The translations under genes and the position numbers were made by a program. The notes below the pieces were generated by a model. The model did not search any database and was not told where the DNA came from. It saw only the letters and a program-made list of their open reading frames with translations. Of a stretch of DNA of 59,276 nt, positions 53,095 through 59,276 are shown in pieces (the stretch's first letter is position 1; each line of letters opens with the position of its first letter). The stretch spans positions 1-59,276 of the forward strand of contig JAGFNW010000047.1 in NCBI GenBank assembly GCA_017592665.1, in the 5' to 3' direction. The DNA is from Streptosporangiaceae bacterium NEAU-GS5. GTDB taxonomy: Bacteria; Actinomycetota; Actinomycetes; Streptosporangiales; Streptosporangiaceae.

Positions 53095-54585
53095 ATGGTT
53101 ACTATCACTTCATCGCCGCGGCGGTGGTGGGCGCTCGGGGCCGTGTTCCTCTGCGTGCTGCTCATCGGTCTCGACGCGACCGTCCTCAACGTGGCGCTGC
53201 CGACGCTCGCCCACGACCTCGGCGCCTCCACGGGCGACCTCCAATGGATCATTGACGCCTACCTGCTCCCCTTCGCCGTGCTGATGCTCCCGATGGGCGC
53301 GCTCGGCGACCGGTTCGGCCGCAAGCGGATGCTGCTCGGCGGGGTGGCGGCCTTCGGCGTGGCCTCGGTGGTGGCCACGTTCGCGCATGGCATCGGCACG
53401 CTGATCGCGGCGCGGGCGATCATGGGTGTCGGCGCGTCGGGGATCGTCCCGCTTTCCATGGCGCTGCTTCCCGCGATCTTCCCCAAGCAGGAGCGGGCCA
53501 GGGCCATCGCCATCTGGACCGCCGCCATGGCCCTCGGCCTGCCGCTCGGCCCGATCGTCGGCGGCTATCTGCTGGACCACTACTGGTGGGGCTCGATCTT
53601 CCTGATCAACATCCCGCTCGTGGTCCTCGCGCTGGTCGCGGCCACCGTCCTGCTGCCCGAGTCGCGCGACCCCGGTGCGTCCCGGATCGACGTGCCCGGC
53701 GGGGTCCTGTCGGTGGCCGGCCTTACCGCCTTTGTGTACGGCATCATCGAGGCCCCCACGTCAGGATGGGGCGACCCGGTGGTCCTCGCCACGATCGCGG
53801 CCGGGATCGTCCTGCTGGCCGTCTTCGTGCGCGTCGAGTCCCGCACGGCGACCCCGACCATCGACCTCGCCCTTTTCAAGGACCGCGTGTTCATGTGGGG
53901 CGCCATCGGGGTGACCACGGCCGGGCTCAGCATGACGGCCGTCCTGTTCGTCACTCCTCTATATCTGCAGGCCGTGGTCGGGCACGACGCCTTCGGCACG
54001 GGTCTGCGCGTCATCCCGCTGGTCGGCGGGCTCATGGTGGGCGGCCTCAGCGGCGACCGGCTGCTCAAGCTGCTCGGCCTCCGCGTCACCATGTTCGCCG
54101 GGTTCACGGTCCTGGCGGCGGGACTCGCCGTCGCCGCGTTCACGTCGGCCACGTCCACGTACGGATTCATCGCGACCTGGCTCGTGATCATGGGGGCGGG
54201 CCTCGGCCTGGCGATGGTGCCGGCCATGGACGGCGTGCTGGCCACGCTGCCCGAGAACCGCACCGGCTCGGGCTCGGCGACGCTGAGCACGCTGCGGCAG
54301 GTCGGCAGCACCCTCGGCGTGGCAGCGCTGGGCAGCCTGCTCTCCTTCGTCTACGCCTCAGGCCTACCGGAGGGAACGCCGGAGGCGGCCAAGGATTCGG
54401 TCACCGCGGGCGTGGCCCTGGGTGTGCCGGGCGCCGGTCAGGCGTACACGTCGGGAATGGACGTCGTCCTCGCCACATGCGGCGGCGCCACCCTGCTGGC
54501 GGCGGCGCTGATGCTGATCTTCCTTCCTCGGCGATCCCAGGAGAGGGCACAATCAGAGCATGAGCTCGTCTCCGGGATTGCGTGA
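53095..54585 (+). CDS. MFS exporter, DHA2 (14-TM drug efflux) type
   Basis: The 496-residue protein has about 14 hydrophobic helices and the DHA2 motifs: VLLIGLDATVLNVALPTLAHDL (motif D1 region), WIIDAYLLPFAVLMLPMGAL, GDRFGRKRMLLGG (motif A), a MALGLPLGPIVGGYLLDHY motif C, and NRTGSGSATLSTLRQVGSTLG in the second half. Such proteins export lipophilic drugs or cations using the proton gradient. The gene is preceded by a TTGACA promoter overlapped by an operator and is followed, with a 26-base overlap, by tetR. Confidence 0.92.
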   Translation: MVTITSSPRRWWALGAVFLCVLLIGLDATVLNVALPTLAHDLGASTGDLQWIIDAYLLPFAVLMLPMGALGDRFGRKRMLLGGVAAFGVASVVATFAHGIGTLIAARAIMGVGASGIVPLSMALLPAIFPKQERARAIAIWTAAMALGLPLGPIVGGYLLDHYWWGSIFLINIPLVVLALVAATVLLPESRDPGASRIDVPGGVLSVAGLTAFVYGIIEAPTSGWGDPVVLATIAAGIVLLAVFVRVESRTATPTIDLALFKDRVFMWGAIGVTTAGLSMTAVLFVTPLYLQAVVGHDAFGTGLRVIPLVGGLMVGGLSGDRLLKLLGLRVTMFAGFTVLAAGLAVAAFTSATSTYGFIATWLVIMGAGLGLAMVPAMDGVLATLPENRTGSGSATLSTLRQVGSTLGVAALGSLLSFVYASGLPEGTPEAAKDSVTAGVALGVPGAGQAYTSGMDVVLATCGGATLLAAALMLIFLPRRSQERAQSEHELVSGIA

Positions 54586-55168
54586 ACGCAAGAAACTCAA
54601 GACTCGGCGGACGATCCAGGACGTGGCCCTGCGATTGTTCGCCGAGCAGGGCTATGACGCCACGACCGTCGAGCAGATCGCCGCGGCCGCCGAGGTCTCG
54701 CCCAGCACGTTCTTCCGCTACTACCCGACCAAGGAAGACGTCCTGATCGAGGACGACTACGACCCGATGCTGTTCGAGGCGCTGGTCGCGCAGCCGGCCG
54801 AGCTCTCCCCCATCCAGGCCATGCGCTCCGCGTTCGCCTCGGTCACCGACCTCGTCCCGGCCGAGGAGCAGGAGTCGCTGCTGTCCCGCGTCCGGCTCGC
54901 GATGAGCATCCCGGCCGTACGCGCCCGCACCATGGACAATCTCACCAGCACGATCGACATGATGGCCGCGGCGCTGGCCCGCCGGGCCGGACGCGACCAG
55001 CACACCCTGACCGACCGCACGCTCGCCGGCGCGCTGCTCGGCGCCATGCTTCCCGCGCTGTTCGACTGGCTGGAGTCCGGGACCGCCGGCAGCCTGTTCG
55101 CCTACATCGACGCGTCACTCGACGCGCTGGACGCGATCACCGCACCTGGGCGGCCACCTGCGGACTGA
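54560..55168 (+). CDS. TetR-family repressor of the DHA2 exporter
   Basis: The 202-residue regulator has an N-terminal HTH (RTIQDVALRLFAEQGYDATTVEQIAAAAEVSPSTFFRYYPTKEDVL read in pieces; residues about 15-62) and an all-helical ligand domain with a TLAGALLGAMLPALFDWLE helix. It starts inside the exporter gene, so the pair is co-transcribed. The palindrome at 53076-53090 is its probable operator, giving drug-inducible autoregulation. Its 3' end overlaps the convergent NlpC/P60 gene by 32 bases. Confidence 0.92.
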   Translation: MSSSPGLRERKKLKTRRTIQDVALRLFAEQGYDATTVEQIAAAAEVSPSTFFRYYPTKEDVLIEDDYDPMLFEALVAQPAELSPIQAMRSAFASVTDLVPAEEQESLLSRVRLAMSIPAVRARTMDNLTSTIDMMAAALARRAGRDQHTLTDRTLAGALLGAMLPALFDWLESGTAGSLFAYIDASLDALDAITAPGRPPAD

Positions 55169-56351
55169 CCCGCACCACCCCGGCCAGGTTCTTGGTGTAG
55201 ATGGAGGCGATCCTGACCACGTCGCCCGTGTGCGGCGCGTGCAGCATCTTGCCGCCGCCCCAGTAGATCGCCACGTGCGAGATGTAGCCCGGGTTGGTCG
55301 GGTCGTTGCGCCAGAACAGCAGGTCGCCCGGCTGCGCCTGGGACAGCGGCACCTCCAGCCCGCTGGCCCACTGCTGCGCCGCCACCCTCGGCATCCGCAC
55401 CCCCGCCTGCGCGTACGCCCACTGGACCAGGCCGGAGCAGTCGAAGTAGTCCGGGCCTTCGGCCCCCCACACGTACGGCCTGCCGAGCTTGCCGGCCGCG
55501 GCCGTGAGGGCCTGGCGCAGCTGCGGCAGCGACATGAACGCCGTCTGCGGCCACGCGGTGCGGCCCACCGGGGCCACCGGGTTGATCATGGCGACCTGGC
55601 TGCCCTTGGGCAGCACCTTCAGCAGGGCCTTGCGCAGCTTGCCGGCGTCGAGCTTGGGGGCGCTGATGACCATCGCGTTGCCGGCGGGGATGCCGAGCGC
55701 CGCGGCCGTCTCGTGCGAGACCACGGCGGCGATCGAGCCGATGCCCATCGTCGCGTACGCGCCCACCCGCAACGGGCGGCCGCCGCCGCTCACCGTGGAG
55801 CCCAGGGCCAGACCGCCGTCGTTGCCGAGGTCGAAGGAGACGGCGACGTCGCCGGCGGCGACGTTGGCCCAGAGCGCGTCGGAGCGCGCCGTCGATTTAG
55901 GGGTGAAAGCACGGAACGTCGACGGGGCCACGCCCATCGTCGCAACCTTCTTGCCGTCGAGGGTCACCTCGGCCGCGTCGACCATCTCGGCCCCGGCCAC
56001 GCCCTTGGTCGCCAGCACCCGCGCCAGGATCTCGCCGGGGATGGCCGCGCGCGCCACCACGAACAGATGCGGCCTGTGCACCGTCTTCAGCGCGGCCACC
56101 TGGGGCGTCGTCGCAGGTCCCGCCGCCACGAACCGCCCGTGCGGGCCCTCCACGGCGCCGACCGTGGCCGCCGACCGCTGCTCGCGATCCTCGAGATCCC
56201 CCCAGACGACCAGGTCGACGGCGATCACGACGGCCACGAGGAACGCCAGAGCCGGAACGGTCCGGCGCAGCCCGAAGCGCGGCGGACGCGGTAACCGGGG
56301 GCGATGGCTGAGGTCGCGGCGGACCTCGTCCAAGATCCTGACAATACTCAT
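55137..56351 (-). CDS. NlpC/P60 family peptidoglycan endopeptidase, membrane anchored
   Basis: With ATG 56351 the product has 404 residues (an upstream ATG at 56378 is possible). A basic N-terminus precedes one transmembrane helix (TVPALAFLVAVVIAVDLVVW). A long extracytoplasmic alpha/beta region follows, then the C-terminal NlpC/P60 domain (last 115 residues) with GRPYVWGAEGPDYFDCSGLVQWAYAQAG (read in two pieces; catalytic Cys), QPGDLLFW and ISHVAIYWGGG (catalytic His). It should cut stem-peptide bonds in the wall. The middle domain is not recognised and is large for the family, possibly regulatory. Confidence 0.9.
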   Translation of the reverse strand: MSIVRILDEVRRDLSHRPRLPRPPRFGLRRTVPALAFLVAVVIAVDLVVWGDLEDREQRSAATVGAVEGPHGRFVAAGPATTPQVAALKTVHRPHLFVVARAAIPGEILARVLATKGVAGAEMVDAAEVTLDGKKVATMGVAPSTFRAFTPKSTARSDALWANVAAGDVAVSFDLGNDGGLALGSTVSGGGRPLRVGAYATMGIGSIAAVVSHETAAALGIPAGNAMVISAPKLDAGKLRKALLKVLPKGSQVAMINPVAPVGRTAWPQTAFMSLPQLRQALTAAAGKLGRPYVWGAEGPDYFDCSGLVQWAYAQAGVRMPRVAAQQWASGLEVPLSQAQPGDLLFWRNDPTNPGYISHVAIYWGGGKMLHAPHTGDVVRIASIYTKNLAGVVRVSPQVAAQVR

Positions 56352-56539
56352 GGACTTAGAGGCTCCGCGGACAGGCATGCGCTACTGCGCGCCGCCCAGG
56401 CACGCGCCTCGCCTCGTTCTCGTCGGTCGCCAGCCAACACCAGGCTGACTCCCTCCTCGGCCTTGCGATGCACGCACCTGTCCGTCGCTCGCTACGCGCG
56501 GCCTATCCGCGCGGCCTCTAGGACGAGCGTAGACGAAAA

Positions 56540-56567
56540 ATCCGCCGGGGATCGGGCCCCGGCGGAT
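56540..56567 (-). terminator. Rho-independent terminator of greA
   Basis: ATCCGCCGGGG and CCCCGGCGGAT form a perfect 11-bp stem with a 6-base loop, and the minus strand continues with TTTTTCGTCT. It lies 13 bases past the greA stop. Confidence 0.9.
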
Positions 56568-56579
56568 CCAGGAAAGAGC

Positions 56580-57080
56580 TCAGTTTCCCACGTACGGGAC
56601 GGCCTCGAGGATCTCGACCTCGTTGGTGCGGCCGTTGGGCAGTGTGTAGCTGGCCTTGTCGCCGATCCGCTTACCGTTGATCGCGGCCCCAAGCGGCGAC
56701 TTCGGCGAGTAGACGTCGATCGGCGCGCCGCTCTCCTCACGCGAGGCCAGCAGGAACGTCACCTCGTCCTCGTCGCCGGCGAAGCGGATGGTGACCGTCA
56801 TGCCGGGCCCGACCACCCCTTCGGTGCGTGGCGCCTCGCCCACCTTCGCGGAGTCGAGGATCTGACGGAGGTGGAAGATCCTGGCTTCGATCTTGCCCTG
56901 CTCGTCCTTGGCCGCGTGGTAGCCGCCGTTCTCACGCAGGTCGCCCTCCTCGCGAGCGGCCTCGATCTTCTTGGCGATGTCCGTGCGGCCCTGGCCCGAG
57001 AGATAGTCATACTCCGCCTTGAGGCGGTCGTACGCCTCCTGCGTCAGCCAGGTGACGTTCTCGTTCTGGGAGACGGCCAC
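56580..57080 (-). CDS. greA: Transcription elongation factor GreA
   Basis: The 166-residue protein rescues backtracked RNA polymerase by stimulating transcript cleavage. The N-terminal coiled coil (about 10-85) has WLTQEAYDRLKAEYDYL and the acidic-tip block REEGDLRENGGYHAAKDEQG. The C-terminal FKBP-like domain has SPLGAAINGKRIGDKASY. It is monocistronic with a textbook terminator downstream. GGAGAACCC precedes the ATG. Confidence 0.97.
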   Translation of the reverse strand: MAVSQNENVTWLTQEAYDRLKAEYDYLSGQGRTDIAKKIEAAREEGDLRENGGYHAAKDEQGKIEARIFHLRQILDSAKVGEAPRTEGVVGPGMTVTIRFAGDEDEVTFLLASREESGAPIDVYSPKSPLGAAINGKRIGDKASYTLPNGRTNEVEILEAVPYVGN

Positions 57081-57167
57081 GGGTTCTCCTTGCTTCTACC
57101 TTGCTTCGGCTAACTGACTCGAAAGACGCCCACGTGAACGCCTTCGAACGCTTTCCCAAAGATTCCA

Positions 57168-57590
57168 CTATACGAGATCGCAGTACTGAACGTGCACTGT
57201 CGTCGCCTGGCCATTCGTGCGCAACCGCTCAGTAAGCGAGACGTCGGTCTCACCCCTGGGGATCGGCACATCGAGCGCGCCGACCTCGCCATGCGAGACG
57301 TCCATGGCGCGCACCCGGCAGGACGCGGCCCGGTCGGCCGGCTTGTGCACGACGAAGGTGATCGTCGCCGAGTCGGGCGCCGACGCGTCGAACGTCACCA
57401 CGTCGGCCGCGACCTCAGGGTTCCCATGTGCCGCCAGCAGGACGTATCCCCAGCCACCCGCCATGACCGCGACGATCAGGCCGATCACGGCGTACGCGAC
57501 GAAGCGCCCGCGCCCCGGCGGCCGGTCGGGGAAGTCGGCGGGCGTGCCGAGGATGGGGGCCGTCCCCTCGGTCGGCGTGTCGGTGGCCAT
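57168..57590 (-). CDS. DUF4307 single-pass membrane protein
   Basis: The ATG at 57590 gives 140 residues: a Pro-rich cytoplasmic start, one helix (FVAYAVIGLIVAVMAGGWGYVLLA), and an extracytoplasmic beta domain with ATITFVVHKPADRAASCRVRA and a final VHVQYCDLV. The two cysteines could pair. This is the DUF4307 family, of unknown function, regularly found beside mca in actinobacteria. Here it is divergent from mca, 93 bp away. Confidence 0.85.
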   Translation of the reverse strand: MATDTPTEGTAPILGTPADFPDRPPGRGRFVAYAVIGLIVAVMAGGWGYVLLAAHGNPEVAADVVTFDASAPDSATITFVVHKPADRAASCRVRAMDVSHGEVGALDVPIPRGETDVSLTERLRTNGQATTVHVQYCDLV

Positions 57591-57683
57591 GGCAGGAATC
57601 ACCTCGCGTTCTTCCGGTGTTGACATCCGATGGCGTGAACAATTGTGCTGGCCTTTCTTGTGAAACCTAACCTGAGGAGAACC

Positions 57684-58565
57684 GTGACCCAACCGCTGAG
57701 GCTGCTGGCCGTGCACGCGCACCCCGACGACGAGTCGAGCAAGGGCGCGGCGACGATGGCGCGATACGCCGCCGAGGGGGTGGAGGTCATGGTGGCCACC
57801 TGCACCGGCGGCGAACGCGGGTCGATCCTCAACCCCAAGATGGATCGTCCGGAGATCCTGGCCAACATGGCCGAGGTCCGCCGCCTGGAGATGGAGCGGG
57901 CGCGCGAGATCCTCGGCGTGCGGCAGCGTTTCCTCGGCTTCGTCGACTCGGGCCTCCCCGAGGACGAGAACGAGCCGCTGCCCGAAGGTTGCTTCGCCTT
58001 GCAGCCGATCGGGGAGGCGACCGCCCCATTGGTGGCGTTGGTGCGCGAATTCCGGCCGCATGTCGTGCTGACCTACGACGACGACGGCGGCTACCCGCAC
58101 CCCGACCATGTGATGACCAACCGCGTGTCCGTCGAGGCGTTCGACGCCGCGGGCGACCCCGACCGCTATCCGGCCGCCGGGGAGCCGTGGCAGCCGCTCA
58201 AGCTCTACTACCACATGAGCTTCACCCGCGCCCGGTTCGAGGCGCTGCACACGGCCATGACCGAGGCCGGCATGGGCTCGCCGTACGGAGACTGGATCGC
58301 CCGCTGGGAGGACCGGCCGCAGAAGTGGGAGGTCACCACGCGCGTGCCGTGCGGCGACTACTTCGAGGCCCGCGACCGGGCGCTGGTGGCCCACGCGACC
58401 CAGGTCGACCCGGACGGCTTCTGGTTCGTCTGCCCTCGCGAGATCCAGCAGCGGGTGTGGCCGACCGAAGACTTCCACCTCGCCCGTTCCCTGGTCGACA
58501 CCACCCTTCCTGAAGACGACCTGTTCGCGGGGATCCACGCGGAGGTCTCCCAGGTCCGTCCGTAG
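57684..58565 (+). CDS. mca: Mycothiol S-conjugate amidase
   Basis: The GTG at 57684 follows GAGGAGA and gives 293 residues. The LmbE-like zinc hydrolase fold shows VHAHPDDESSKGAATMARYA (zinc ligands His, Asp and Asp), a CTGGERGS loop, and YPHPDHVMTN with the third zinc His. The length and a KLYYHMSFTRARF segment fit Mca rather than MshB. Mca cleaves mycothiol S-conjugates to mercapturic acids for export during detoxification, and its presence implies a mycothiol-making actinomycete. Confidence 0.95.
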   Translation: MTQPLRLLAVHAHPDDESSKGAATMARYAAEGVEVMVATCTGGERGSILNPKMDRPEILANMAEVRRLEMERAREILGVRQRFLGFVDSGLPEDENEPLPEGCFALQPIGEATAPLVALVREFRPHVVLTYDDDGGYPHPDHVMTNRVSVEAFDAAGDPDRYPAAGEPWQPLKLYYHMSFTRARFEALHTAMTEAGMGSPYGDWIARWEDRPQKWEVTTRVPCGDYFEARDRALVAHATQVDPDGFWFVCPREIQQRVWPTEDFHLARSLVDTTLPEDDLFAGIHAEVSQVRP

Positions 58566-58574
58566 ACTGGTGGG

Positions 58575-58763
58575 GTGAGCTTGATAGCAGCCGCCCCGCC
58601 CGCGTACGGCCCGGGCCTTCTCGGTTTCCTCGTCGTCGCGGCGATCGGCGGCGCCCTGTTCTTCCTGATCAAGTCGATGAACCGGCAGATCTCGAAGATC
58701 GAGGTGCCGAGCGAGGACGAGCAGCGGCGAGCCGCCGAGCAGGACAAGGAGCAGGCCCAGTGA
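58575..58763 (+). CDS. Small single-pass membrane protein, 62 residues
   Basis: A GTG start at 58575 is followed by a hydrophobic helix (LLGFLVVAAIGGALFFLI) and a charged cytoplasmic tail, SMNRQISKIEVPSEDEQRR then AAEQDKEQAQ. It resembles the small membrane proteins that accompany mca in many actinomycetes, but has no known function. It overlaps the GNAT gene by GTGA and starts nine bases after mca, so the three form an operon. Confidence 0.75.
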   Translation: MSLIAAAPPAYGPGLLGFLVVAAIGGALFFLIKSMNRQISKIEVPSEDEQRRAAEQDKEQAQ

Positions 58764-59080
58764 GCGCGGCCGGCAAGGTCATCGACAACCGCGAGGCGAC
58801 GCGGTTCGAGATCCTCGTCGACGGCGACGTCGCCGGCTTCGCCAAATACCGGCTGAAGGACAACGAGATCGCGATCCTGCACACCGAGGTCAAGGGCGAG
58901 TTCGAGGGCAAGGGCCTGGCCGGCGAGCTGGTCCGCGAGACGCTCCAGGCGGCCCGCGACGCCGGCCTCGTCGTGGTCCCGCAGTGCCCCTTCACCTCGG
59001 GCTACATCCGCCGCCACCCCGAGTGGCTGGACATCGTCCGCGACGACTACCGCGAGCGCCTCTCCAGCCCGGCCGGCTGA
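58760..59080 (+). CDS. GNAT-like N-acetyltransferase, short YjdJ/Gcn5-related type
   Basis: The 106-residue protein follows the short Gtn-type GNAT pattern: RFEILVDGDVAGFAKYRL, AILHTEVKGEFEGKGLAGELVRETLQAARD with the acetyl-CoA loop GEFEGKGLAG, VVPQCPFTSGYIRRHPEW and a final DDYRERL. Such proteins are small acyl-CoA-binding acetyltransferases of unknown substrate. It is translationally coupled to the small membrane protein before it. Confidence 0.88.
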   Translation: MSAAGKVIDNREATRFEILVDGDVAGFAKYRLKDNEIAILHTEVKGEFEGKGLAGELVRETLQAARDAGLVVVPQCPFTSGYIRRHPEWLDIVRDDYRERLSSPAG

Positions 59081-59096
59081 TCGGGCTTCATCGCGG

Positions 59097-59276
59097 TCAG
59101 GCGGCGGCTCGCACGTTCATGAGCACCTCGCGGAACTTCTCGGGTTCGCCGAGGTGGGGCGAGTGGGCAGACGTGTCGAACCACACCAGATCTTTACTCG
59201 GCGCCGTCACCGCCTCGTAGTACCGCTGGGCCGCTTCGCCGGGCGCGACCTGGTCGAGGCGGCCTTGCACCAGGAC
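59097..59276 (-). CDS. Alpha/beta hydrolase, C-terminal part (cut by window edge)
   Basis: The frame enters from the window edge and stops at 59097. It reads VLVQGRLDQVAPGEAAQRY (the acid-strand region with GRLDQVAP), KDLVWFDTSAHSPHLGEP (the histidine loop, AHSPHLGEP) and EVLMNVRAAA. This is the end of an alpha/beta-hydrolase fold with catalytic Asp and His. The nucleophile and start lie outside the window. Confidence 0.75.
   Translation of the reverse strand, partial: VLVQGRLDQVAPGEAAQRYYEAVTAPSKDLVWFDTSAHSPHLGEPEKFREVLMNVRAAA

Overview
The window is high-GC actinomycete chromosome. Marker families are mycothiol S-conjugate amidase, GTP-dependent PEP carboxykinase, DUF4245, DUF1707 and DUF4307, an FxSxx-COOH RiPP system, tandem Ser/Thr kinases and frequent GTG starts with ATGA/GTGA overlaps. 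Gene content and style fit Streptosporangiales-like actinomycetes; this is inference from gene content, not phylogeny. No rRNA, tRNA or CRISPR array was found.

Region 1 (1-1504): the 3' end of an IS5-type transposase abuts the stop codon of an aminoglycoside-phosphotransferase-like gene, followed by a DUF4245 membrane protein.

Region 2 (about 1505-15600) is an accessory island built on the FxSxx-COOH RiPP system. A complete collinear minus-strand operon fxsA-fxsB-fxsC-fxsT (13008 down to 5341) encodes a short precursor ending FNSSL, a radical SAM/SPASM maturase fused to a HExxH domain, a TIR-like protein, and a 1298-residue MinD-like/TIR/NB-ARC/TPR protein. To its left lies a decayed second copy: an fxsA-like remnant ending LNSSV, a deleted and frameshifted fxsB, and an intact TIR-only fxsC fragment, with a fragment related to the SLOG gene further upstream. 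To its right, divergently transcribed, are a TIR-only gene, a second full-length fxsC, and a stand-alone SLOG-like gene. Four FxsC-type TIR domains, an NLR-like protein and a SLOG protein in one place suggest RiPP-linked TIR signalling.

Region 3 (15677-38693) is mostly metabolic backbone: TetR/glpX, DUF1707, an MFS transporter, a myo-inositol catabolic operon (idh-iolE-iolC-aldolase-iolB-iolD, no iolA), MocR with a divergent EamA transporter, class I fumarase, two Ser/Thr kinases, class II fumarase, an SDR dehydrogenase, a glycosyltransferase and a transglycosylase-like wall protein.

Region 4 (38694-47247): a response regulator/histidine kinase/lipoprotein operon with conspicuous palindromes and a possible leaderless promoter, a hypothetical gene, a frameshifted gene, a G-rich gene-poor stretch, PIN-PhoH and a cis-prenyltransferase.

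Region 5 (47285-50356): an SDR-like gene, then a tight three-gene unit of a TIGR04222-type membrane protein with a nine-cysteine Gly-rich tail, a DUF692/MNIO enzyme and a small partner. This looks like a second peptide-modification system in which the substrate is the tail of a membrane protein.

Region 6 (50449-59276): pckG, a possible RHH regulator and a DHA2 exporter/TetR pair with clear palindromic operators, an NlpC/P60 hydrolase, greA with an intrinsic terminator, DUF4307, mca, a small membrane protein, a GNAT protein and a truncated alpha/beta hydrolase at the window edge.
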